From Fidelibacterota bacterium (GTDB lineage Bacteria > Fidelibacterota > Marinisomatia > Marinisomatales > UBA8229), in NCBI GenBank assembly GCA_003535775.1, contig DPYO01000183.1, positions 1-5,566 of the forward strand: DNA of 5,566 bases. The letters are read 5' to 3'. The notes under the pieces were generated by a model. That model was not told the origin of the DNA. It did no database searches and worked only from the letters and a program-made list of their open reading frames with translations. How positions within the stretch are numbered: position 1 is the first letter of the stretch; each line of letters opens with the position of its first letter. Below are positions 1 to 5,566 of the stretch, one piece after another. Both the position numbers and the translations under genes were made by a program.

Positions 1-1
1 T

Positions 2-418
2 GGCAAACTATTCACCATGGAATCCTGGTCTGGTAAAATCCTCCAGATCAATTATGTCGATCCTGATGAATCAGAGATGAATGAGCATTTTAACGATGCA
101 GTAAAATATGCAATAGACGTGGATAGCCTCATCGCGAGGGATTCATTTAAAGGCATTGGAATTGCCGATTGTGCATCATCCTGGAAACCAGATTTTGCAA
201 TTCGGTTAATTGGTGGAGCCAAAGCAAAAAAATACGACACAACAGTTCTATTTGATTATGATGGAGACCTCAGAAAAGCGTGGGGTTTGAAGGAAGATTC
301 ATATAATGTGATTATTTTGGATGAGGATCGAATCGTAAGAGCAATAATTCAAGGACAAATTCCTGAGGAACAAGTTGCTGATCTTGTTCAACTGATCATT
401 AATCTTCAGAATAAATAA
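2..418 (+). CDS. YtfJ-like thioredoxin-fold protein, 5' end outside the window
   Basis: The gene is partial. The frame is open from base 2 (GKLFT before the first visible Met at 17), and that Met has no ribosome binding site, so the real start lies upstream. From memory, the protein aligns with E. coli YtfJ (about 184 residues, exported) along its visible length: a GKLF...SGKILQINYV stretch at the first core strand, TTVLFDYDGDLRKAWGL in the middle, then VIILDEDRIV and a PEEQVADLVQLI helix at the C-terminus. That order of strands and helices is typical of the thioredoxin/AhpC-TSA-like fold. There is no CxxC motif; the only visible cysteine is C52 counted from the Met at 17. A thiol-disulfide oxidoreductase role is therefore not supported, and the biochemical function of the family is poorly known. 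Roughly 30-45 residues are missing, probably including any signal peptide. It is the first visible gene of a four-gene block, 23 bases before the Nudix gene. Confidence 0.8.
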   Translation, partial: GKLFTMESWSGKILQINYVDPDESEMNEHFNDAVKYAIDVDSLIARDSFKGIGIADCASSWKPDFAIRLIGGAKAKKYDTTVLFDYDGDLRKAWGLKEDSYNVIILDEDRIVRAIIQGQIPEEQVADLVQLIINLQNK

Positions 419-433
419 CCCTCTTTAATTCCG

Positions 434-441
434 TTTTTTAA
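434..441 (+). promoter_or_regulatory. AT-rich start leader without Shine-Dalgarno (Nudix gene)
   Basis: TTTTTTAA directly abuts the ATG at 442, and nothing purine-rich resembling AGGAGG lies in the 23-base gap. The same octamer precedes the next gene at 993-1000. It may simply be an unstructured AT-rich initiation leader, as is common in Bacteroidetes-type bacteria. Confidence 0.3.
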
Positions 442-978
442 ATGTCCAGTTTAAAGGAAACCCGTCTTTCCACTGAACGAATTTATAAAGGCAAATTACT
501 TGATGTCTGGAAAGATAAAGTTGAACTTCCAGATGGAAAGTCATCTTACCGGGAATTTATTAAACATCCCGGAGCTGTTGTGATAATCCCAGTATTACCT
601 GATGGAAAGATCGGGTTGATTCGCCAGTATCGTTATCCAATGGGAATGGAACAGATTGAACTTCCTGCGGGGAAACTAGATGAAAGTGAATCCCATCTTG
701 TAACCGCTGGACGCGAACTGGAAGAAGAGATTGGTTATAAGGCCGGTTCATTAACAGAGGTTACTGAAATACATCCCTGTATTGGATACAGTAATGAACG
801 AATGTGGATATACCTCGCTGAACAACTAAAAGTCACAAAGACCAATACTGATCAGGATGAATTCATTGAGTTAATGCCAACTGAATTGGAAGAGGCTGTT
901 GAAATGGTTTGGTCGGGCAAGATAACCGATGTGAAAACGATCATTGGGATTTTATGGGCTCACAGGTTATTACATTAG
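442..978 (+). CDS. Nudix hydrolase, probable ADP-ribose/ADP-sugar pyrophosphatase
   Basis: This 178-residue protein probably hydrolyses a nucleoside diphosphate-X substrate such as ADP-ribose to AMP and the sugar phosphate in the cytoplasm, using Mg2+. Residues 77-99 form a perfect Nudix box: G77, E83, then R91-E92-L93 and E95-E96 before G98. The preceding GLIRQYRYP and EQIELPAGKLDE segments are typical of the NudF-like ADP-ribose pyrophosphatase group, as are the length and the late acidic DEFIELMP stretch. After the box comes HPCIGYSNERM (111-121). Enzymes such as B. subtilis NudF have a TSPGF-type segment at this place, so exact substrate preference is uncertain. The ATG at 442 is the natural start because the family begins with this KETRLSTERIYKGKLLDV-type strand; it has no Shine-Dalgarno. 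It lies between the YtfJ-like gene (23-base gap) and queG (24-base gap), probably on one transcript. Confidence 0.92.
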   Translation: MSSLKETRLSTERIYKGKLLDVWKDKVELPDGKSSYREFIKHPGAVVIIPVLPDGKIGLIRQYRYPMGMEQIELPAGKLDESESHLVTAGRELEEEIGYKAGSLTEVTEIHPCIGYSNERMWIYLAEQLKVTKTNTDQDEFIELMPTELEEAVEMVWSGKITDVKTIIGILWAHRLLH

Positions 979-992
979 TCTGCATTTTTCTA

Positions 993-1000
993 TTTTTTAA
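993..1000 (+). promoter_or_regulatory. AT-rich start leader without Shine-Dalgarno (queG)
   Basis: TTTTTTAA ends two bases before the ATG at 1003. The 24-base gap after the Nudix stop codon is pyrimidine-rich and has no purine-rich ribosome binding site. It mirrors the leader at 434-441. Confidence 0.3.
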
Positions 1001-1002
1001 TT

Positions 1003-1938
1003 ATGAAATCTGAACGTTTTTCTGAACTTATAAAAAACAGAGCGGAACAACTGGGTTTCCAAAAGATTGGAATTACGGCTGCCAAAACAACACCGGTACA
1101 AAAAAATAATTTGGAAACATGGTTAAAGGATGACTTTCATGCTGACATGGGGTGGATGGAAAAGCGCAGAGATGAACGCAGTGATATTTTTACTTATTTC
1201 CCAGATGCGAAAACAATTATTTCTGTTGGTATGAATTATTATACTGGTATAAATGAAGAGATAAATAATTCATCCCTGCACTTTAGTAATTATGCGTGGG
1301 GGGATGATTACCATGCTCTTCTAAAAACCCGGCTATTTGAATTGTTGAGTTTTATTCAAAGTCATAAAACCGAAGTTAAGGGATTGGTGTGTGTGGATAC
1401 TTCTCCCGTTATGGAAAAAGTATGGGCGCAGGAGGCAGGGTTAGGATGGCAGGGGAAGCATACCAATCTTATTTCCAAGGATTACGGAAGTTGGTTATTT
1501 TTGGGTGAAGTTATTTTGGACATAGAACTGAATTATGATCCGCCATTTGAGGAAGATTTATGTGGTTCATGTACAGCGTGTATTGATGCTTGCCCAACCA
1601 TGGCTCTTGACGAATATGTGCTTGATTCACAGAAATGTATTTCCTATTTAACTATAGAACACAGAGGTCCCTTTCCCGTTGAGTTTCAAGATCAGCTTCA
1701 TGGATGGATGTACGGATGCGACATTTGCCAAGAAGTGTGTCCATGGAATCAGAAATTCCAGAAAAAATCGAATGAGCCTGCATTTCAGCCACGTTGGGAA
1801 ATTATCCATTGGAGTAAAAATAAATGGGAGAGACTTGATAAAGAAGGTTTTCGTGAATTGTTTAAGGATTCCGCTGTAAAAAGGACAAAATTTGAAGGTT
1901 TAAAGAGAAATATTCTTGCGAATAATAATAACAAATAG
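1003..1938 (+). CDS. queG: epoxyqueuosine reductase, compact form
   Basis: QueG reduces epoxyqueuosine to queuosine in the wobble position of tRNAs with GUN anticodons, using a cobalamin cofactor and two [4Fe-4S] clusters in the cytoplasm. The N-terminal part carries the DUF1730-type region, including DDYHALLKTRL (101-111) and VDTSPVMEKVWAQEAGLGWQGKH (131-153 region). Within it, D132 matches the proposed catalytic proton donor known from S. thermophilus QueG (D134). The ferredoxin-like part has all eight expected cysteines: C187, C190, C193 and C197 in CGSCTACIDACP, C212 in KCISYLTIEHRG, and C239, C242 and C246 in CDICQEVCPWN. At 311 residues it stops after the VKRTKFEGLKRNI segment and lacks the C-terminal HEAT-repeat extension of the roughly 380-residue E. 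coli and B. subtilis proteins. Such short forms are common in some phyla. The tail ends in four asparagines from an AAT-rich run. No other queuosine genes are in view. Confidence 0.96.
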   Translation: MKSERFSELIKNRAEQLGFQKIGITAAKTTPVQKNNLETWLKDDFHADMGWMEKRRDERSDIFTYFPDAKTIISVGMNYYTGINEEINNSSLHFSNYAWGDDYHALLKTRLFELLSFIQSHKTEVKGLVCVDTSPVMEKVWAQEAGLGWQGKHTNLISKDYGSWLFLGEVILDIELNYDPPFEEDLCGSCTACIDACPTMALDEYVLDSQKCISYLTIEHRGPFPVEFQDQLHGWMYGCDICQEVCPWNQKFQKKSNEPAFQPRWEIIHWSKNKWERLDKEGFRELFKDSAVKRTKFEGLKRNILANNNNK

Positions 1939-1941
1939 GGG
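1937..1941 (+). promoter_or_regulatory. weak Shine-Dalgarno of elbB overlapping the queG stop
   Basis: AGGGG lies six bases before the ATG at 1948 and shares bases with the TAG stop of queG. Its position supports the ATG at 1948 as the start and suggests that elbB translation follows queG on the same messenger. Confidence 0.4.
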
Positions 1942-1947
1942 TTAACT

Positions 1948-2610
1948 ATGCCAAAAGTAGGAGTTGTATTGTCTGGATGCGGGGTAAATGATGGAGCAGA
2001 AATTAATGAGTCCGTGATCACTATGCTTGCCTTGGATCGTGCTGGAGCGGAAATGGTTTTAATGGCTCCAAATATTGACCAGCTTCATGTGATAAATCAT
2101 GCCACGGGGGAAGAGATGGAGGGCGAAGCCCGTAATGTCTTGGTGGAATCTGCACGGATCGCCCGGGGGGAAATAATGGATATTGTTGATGTAACCTCGG
2201 AAGATATTGATGCACTGATTTTTCCGGGAGGGTTTGGAGTGGCAAAAAATCTTTGCGATTATGCAATGGCGGGTGCTGATTGCTCAGTGAATCCCGATGT
2301 GTTCAGACTGGCGACTGAAGTGCACAAGGCTGAAAAACCAATCGGGGCCATTTGCATCGCACCGGTCATGATGGCAAAAATTATGGATCAACAGGGGGGA
2401 TCTGTTCAGTTAACGATCGGAACGGATGAACAAACTGCAAATGACATAAACGCAATGGGTGCTGATCATATTGAGTGTCCCGTTCGTGAGACGGTTGTAG
2501 ATAAGGGAAATAAAATTGTTACAACACCAGCATACATGCTGGCTGGACGAATCAGCGAAGCTGCCGACGGAATTGAAAAATTAGTAAAAGAAGTTATTGA
2601 CCTGATTTAA
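1948..2610 (+). CDS. elbB: ElbB-type DJ-1/PfpI family protein (glyoxalase-like)
   Basis: This 220-residue cytoplasmic protein matches E. coli ElbB (about 217 residues) end to end from memory. Shared landmarks are the N-terminal VGVVLSGCGVNDGAEINE, VINHATGEEM, ARNVLVESARIARGEI, the FPGGFGVAKNLCDYA loop, the nucleophile elbow GAICIAPVMMAKI, and LTIGTD followed by NKIVTTPAYML. C136 is the expected nucleophile and E18 the expected supporting acid of the class I glutamine amidotransferase-like fold. E. coli ElbB has been tied to isoprenoid production and reported to have weak glyoxalase III activity; human GATD3/ES1 is a mitochondrial relative. The true substrate is unsettled, so the glyoxalase label is provisional. 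It is the last gene of the plus-strand block, starts nine bases after queG, and ends four bases from the facing peptidase gene with no clear terminator. Confidence 0.95.
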   Translation: MPKVGVVLSGCGVNDGAEINESVITMLALDRAGAEMVLMAPNIDQLHVINHATGEEMEGEARNVLVESARIARGEIMDIVDVTSEDIDALIFPGGFGVAKNLCDYAMAGADCSVNPDVFRLATEVHKAEKPIGAICIAPVMMAKIMDQQGGSVQLTIGTDEQTANDINAMGADHIECPVRETVVDKGNKIVTTPAYMLAGRISEAADGIEKLVKEVIDLI

Positions 2611-2614
2611 CCAA

Positions 2615-5458
2615 TCAATTTTCCCCCGGAGAATTTTCCGGATAGAGAGTTATTTGCACGTAATTTTCAACATTGAAATATTGATTTGCTGCTTTTTGGA
2701 TATTTCCGAGAGACAATTTTTCGATGAGCTTTTCATACTCAAGAATATCTAAAAAATCCTCGTTATGCATATCATAGGTTTTTAACACGTTCAGCCAGAA
2801 CCGGTTTTCCTTTAAATTTGTTTCCCTTTCCCTGCGCTGTTTCTCTTTAACTTTAGTCAGGTATTTGTCAGTAAGCCCGGTTGTTTTAAGACTGTCAATT
2901 TGCTGAAATACTGCATTGGTTAATTCTTCCACACGGTCGGGAGCACATCCGAATGAGATGGATAAGGTATATTCGCCTTCGGGATAATGCTTTGGTTTTG
3001 CTCTGACACCTACGCCATACACTCCGCTCATATCTTCCCGCAGAACTTCCCGAAGTTTAATCCGAAAAGCCTGTGTCATAGATTTAAGAGTATATCGATT
3101 TTCCCTGCTCCATTCGAAATTTCCTGAAAAGATAATTCGAGTTATACTTTTCTCTTCCATCCCTCTGTACACATGTTTTTTCATGATTCCTTGAGGCGGA
3201 TCAATACCTGTGTTTTCCCATGTTTCTTTCCGATTGACGGTAGGCAATCCACCAAGATAGGTTAAAATCCTTGGAGCAATGGCTTTCCTGTCAAAATTTC
3301 CGACGAAAAAGAAGGTAAAATCACTTGCGTCTGCAAATCGATCCTGATAGAAGGAAAAGGATTTATCTAATTCCATTTCATTTAATAATTGAAGAGACCA
3401 GGGACGTTGACGAGGATGGTACTGAGCCATAGTTACTTTGACTGTATCCTCAAAAGCTGATTCAGGTCTTGCGCTGCGGTTCTCTAGGAATCCTTTTCCC
3501 CGTTCTAATATGGCCTGGAAAGCAGTTTCATCACGACGGGGAGCGGTAAAATAAAGGTAAATAAGCTGGAATAATGTTTCCATATCCTTCGGAGATGCTG
3601 AACCGGACAATCCTTCGTACAGGTCACTTAAATAGGGGGAAATATTGATTATTTTTCCTGACAGTTTTTTTTGCAGCTCTATCTGGCTGAATGGCCCCAG
3701 ACCGCTGTCTGAAATAATCCAGTCCGCTGTGGAGGCAGGTACATAACTTTCCGTTGGTGCTAATGATGTTCCACCAGGGCTGTATGCATAGAAAAGGATT
3801 TCATCATTCTTGAAATCAGTAGATTTTAAAATGACCCGAATACCGTTCGTAAGTGTCCATATCTCTACTCCGATGTCTTCCAAAATCTCAATGTTTGAAA
3901 TTTGGGAGGGTTCGGGCTGAATAGCGACGAGAGGTTCATCGGAAACTTTGTCCATATAAGGTTCAATTTCTATTGACTTGATTTCTGAAAATACAGCCAG
4001 CAGTTCATCTTCTGTTGGAATGGTTAGTCCTTCTTTTTCCGGAGCGTAGACTGTAACAACCCGGTTATGATCCGTTACCCATTTTTTTGCGAGATTATTG
4101 ATTTCTTCAATAGCGATTTCCGGAATAAAACGTTTATATAATTCGAGTTCATATTCAATTCCCGAGATTGGTTCTTCCTCAAGGAAATTTCTTACGTATT
4201 CCCGGACGTATGTTTTTGATTCAGTTTTATCACGTTCATCATAGCTTTTCTCAATCCTTCGGAGTACTTCCATTTTTTGTCTTTCCAGTTCTGTAGAGGT
4301 AAAGCCATGCCGTCGGACCCGCTCCGCTTCTATGAGCAGGGTAGCAAGCCCCGTGTGGATACGATCTTCACGCACAGCTGCACCAAGGACGTAAGAGGCT
4401 TTTGACAGGGTCATATTTCGGAAGTAGGAATAACCATACATCATTGGTGGATCGGAAAGTTTAGTCAATTCTTCAAGGCGTTTATTGAGCATGCCGGTAT
4501 ACAAGTTCTGGATTATCGTATTTCGGTAATCTTCTTCGGTGTATTGTCTTGCTAAAGGATGCTTGTAATTGATTGAAATCCGGGTTCCGCTTGCTTCCGG
4601 ATCTGTTGCTATTGCAATGAGGGTTTCCTGATGGTCGGGAACCGGATACACAATACGTTCTCTTGGATTATTTTTTACAGGAATTCTACTGAAATAGGTT
4701 TTAATCAATTCTTCGATCCAGTTTGAATCAAAATCTCCAACGGCAATCAAAGCCATCAAGTCAGGGCGATACCAGTCTTGGTAAAACTTTTTAATAGTCT
4801 CATAATGTGCAGTATCAATAACAGCTATCTGTCCAATCGGAAGCCGTTTTGCATATTGAGAGTTATTGAACAGGATTGGTACAACTTTATTCCACATCCG
4901 TGCCCCTGCGCCCTGGCGGGTTCTCCATTCTTCAGTTACAACTCCGCGTTCCTTATCGATCTCATTTTCGTCAAAAAGGAGTCCATGTGCCCAGTCTTCA
5001 AGAATTTGTAATCCGGAAAGGATATAGTCAGTACTGTCTGAGGGGACTTGCAATTTGTATACAGTTTCATCAAAGGATGTGTGTGCATTCAGATCCGGCC
5101 CAAACTTTGTTCCGATGGATTCCAGATAATCAACAAGTTCCTGCTTTTCAAAGTGTTTTGTTCCATTGAAAGCCATATGCTCTACAAGGTGAGCAAGACC
5201 CTGCTGATTGTCATCCTCAAGGACAGAGCCTGCATTTATGGCAAGCCAGAGGACAGCCCGTTTTTTTGGTTTTTGGTTTTCCCTGATGTAATATCGCAAT
5301 CCGTTTTCCAGTTCACCGATTTTCACCTTTGGATCAACAGGAAGGTTTGCCTTTATACCTTGGGATCTGGAATCTGCCTGTTGTAGGATTGTTTCTGTGT
5401 TGCAGGAAGAACTGACCCCGAGAACTAATATAAATAAAATTATTTGAAGTTTTTTCAT
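2615..5458 (-). CDS. M16 zinc metallopeptidase, PqqL-like four-domain lipoprotein
   Basis: This 947-residue protease is close in length to E. coli PqqL (about 931). The N-terminus MKKLQIILFILVLGVSSSC is a hydrophobic signal with a loose lipobox and candidate lipidated Cys19, so a periplasmic membrane-anchored enzyme is expected. The first M16 domain (about 45-235) has the inverted zinc motif HLVEH (H90, E93 base, H94), the FGPDLNAHTSFDETVYKLQ strand at 119-137, and ERGVVTEE with E170 and the third zinc ligand E177. Domain two (about 230-420) begins ALIAVGDFD. The C-terminal pair (about 530-700 and 710-940) repeats the fold: TADWIISDSGLGPFS replaces the zinc motif, so that half is non-catalytic as usual, while FFFVGNFD and REDMSGVYGV (807-816) mark the last domain. 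Likely substrates are peptides or unfolded proteins. The ATG at 5458 is supported by the signal sequence and a Shine-Dalgarno. No frameshift is seen. Confidence 0.96.
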   Translation of the reverse strand: MKKLQIILFILVLGVSSSCNTETILQQADSRSQGIKANLPVDPKVKIGELENGLRYYIRENQKPKKRAVLWLAINAGSVLEDDNQQGLAHLVEHMAFNGTKHFEKQELVDYLESIGTKFGPDLNAHTSFDETVYKLQVPSDSTDYILSGLQILEDWAHGLLFDENEIDKERGVVTEEWRTRQGAGARMWNKVVPILFNNSQYAKRLPIGQIAVIDTAHYETIKKFYQDWYRPDLMALIAVGDFDSNWIEELIKTYFSRIPVKNNPRERIVYPVPDHQETLIAIATDPEASGTRISINYKHPLARQYTEEDYRNTIIQNLYTGMLNKRLEELTKLSDPPMMYGYSYFRNMTLSKASYVLGAAVREDRIHTGLATLLIEAERVRRHGFTSTELERQKMEVLRRIEKSYDERDKTESKTYVREYVRNFLEEEPISGIEYELELYKRFIPEIAIEEINNLAKKWVTDHNRVVTVYAPEKEGLTIPTEDELLAVFSEIKSIEIEPYMDKVSDEPLVAIQPEPSQISNIEILEDIGVEIWTLTNGIRVILKSTDFKNDEILFYAYSPGGTSLAPTESYVPASTADWIISDSGLGPFSQIELQKKLSGKIINISPYLSDLYEGLSGSASPKDMETLFQLIYLYFTAPRRDETAFQAILERGKGFLENRSARPESAFEDTVKVTMAQYHPRQRPWSLQLLNEMELDKSFSFYQDRFADASDFTFFFVGNFDRKAIAPRILTYLGGLPTVNRKETWENTGIDPPQGIMKKHVYRGMEEKSITRIIFSGNFEWSRENRYTLKSMTQAFRIKLREVLREDMSGVYGVGVRAKPKHYPEGEYTLSISFGCAPDRVEELTNAVFQQIDSLKTTGLTDKYLTKVKEKQRRERETNLKENRFWLNVLKTYDMHNEDFLDILEYEKLIEKLSLGNIQKAANQYFNVENYVQITLYPENSPGEN
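2626..2641. other. short hairpin near the convergent 3' ends
   Basis: CCGGAGAATTTTCCGG can fold into a stem of five pairs (CCGGA with TCCGG), extended by a G-T wobble and further A-T pairing. It lies inside the last codons of the peptidase gene and 15 bases after the elbB stop. Neither strand shows a T-run after it, so a classical intrinsic terminator is not supported; it could be a weak bidirectional stop or an RNA end-protecting structure. Confidence 0.25.
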
Positions 5459-5466
5459 GGCATTTT

Positions 5467-5471
5467 TCCTG
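5467..5471 (-). promoter_or_regulatory. Shine-Dalgarno of the M16 peptidase gene
   Basis: Read on the minus strand, CAGGA lies eight bases before the ATG at 5458, a good spacing. It fixes this start over the out-of-frame ATG five bases upstream. No convincing -35/-10 pair or Bacteroidetes-type promoter could be recognised in the rest of the leader up to the window edge. Confidence 0.55.
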
Positions 5472-5492
5472 TAACTTTGAAAATAGATTTTA

Positions 5493-5566
5493 ATGGAAGA
5501 AGAATTTTATGATTGTAATTTATGCGGGGAAAAATAAAGAAAGTATTAGAAGTATCTAAAGGAAAT
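5493..5566 (+). pseudogene. possible start of a divergent gene with a broken frame, cut by the window edge
   Basis: From the ATG at 5493 the plus strand reads MEEEFYDCNLCGEK and then hits TAA at 5535. A second frame is open from at least 5522 to the window end and reads MRGKIKKVLEVSKGN. Adding one base in the GGGGAAAAA run at 5526-5534 would join them into one frame, with CNLCGEK running into IKKVLEV. The joined version resembles the N-terminal CxxCG zinc-binding segment seen in some SAM-dependent methyltransferases, but only about 25 residues are visible, so this is weak. The stretch is purine-rich, as coding strands tend to be. Alternatives are a simple gene start at 5522, or non-coding leader of the peptidase gene. 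Confidence 0.25.

Noticed and set aside
1921..1935. AAT trinucleotide run at the queG 3' end as a possible variable microsatellite
   Set aside because: Only three AAT units plus AAC are present, too short to be a convincing phase-variable repeat; it simply encodes an Asn-rich tail.
1785..2021. 78-codon minus-strand open frame across the queG/elbB junction
   Set aside because: It lies antisense to the well-supported end of queG and start of elbB, and its protein shows no recognisable pattern.
3690..3725. Missing HxxEH in the second half of the M16 peptidase as a sign of decay
   Set aside because: In four-domain M16 enzymes the C-terminal half normally lacks the zinc motif, so this is the expected architecture.
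4778..5169. Two overlapping plus-strand open frames (77 and 97 codons) antisense to the peptidase gene
   Set aside because: They overlap each other and the conserved M16 coding sequence, and have no ribosome binding sites or recognisable motifs.
5048..5386. 112-codon plus-strand open frame antisense to the peptidase gene
   Set aside because: It mirrors the strongly conserved first M16 domain on the other strand; its translation is cysteine- and phenylalanine-rich with no family features.
5515..5540. Possible sigma-70-like promoter for the peptidase gene (TACAAT on the minus strand)
   Set aside because: No acceptable -35 element is found at proper spacing, and AT-rich sequence produces such hexamers by chance.

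Overview
The window suggests a Gram-negative bacterium of moderate-to-low GC. The M16 peptidase carries a lipoprotein-type signal sequence, two genes have AT-rich leaders without a Shine-Dalgarno sequence, and the protein types resemble those of the Fibrobacteres-Chlorobi-Bacteroidetes/Marinimicrobia sphere. This placement is an impression from protein style and leader type, not a phylogenetic result.

Layout. A plus-strand block of four closely spaced genes fills positions 2-2610. It holds the 3' part of a YtfJ-like thioredoxin-fold protein gene (start outside the window), a Nudix hydrolase of the ADP-ribose/ADP-sugar pyrophosphatase type, a compact epoxyqueuosine reductase (queG) and an elbB-type DJ-1/PfpI protein. 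The gaps are 23, 24 and 9 bases, so one transcript is likely, with its promoter upstream of the window. A single large minus-strand gene (2615-5458) faces them tail to tail with only 4 bases between the stop codons. It encodes a full-length four-domain M16 zinc metallopeptidase, predicted to be a periplasmic lipoprotein of the PqqL type. The last 108 bases hold its leader and, possibly, the start of a divergent plus-strand gene whose frame appears broken.

How the genes fit together. QueG performs the last step of queuosine tRNA modification. The Nudix enzyme probably removes ADP-ribose-like metabolites, and ElbB relatives are linked to reactive carbonyls. The block therefore reads as a housekeeping and metabolite-maintenance operon rather than a dedicated pathway. 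The M16 peptidase is an independent envelope protease. No mobile element, CRISPR array, tRNA, rRNA or defence system is visible. I do not see a convincing new biological system. The most checkable oddities are the interrupted-looking reading frame at the right edge and the tight convergent junction without a clear terminator. No stretch longer than 300 bases lacks a gene.
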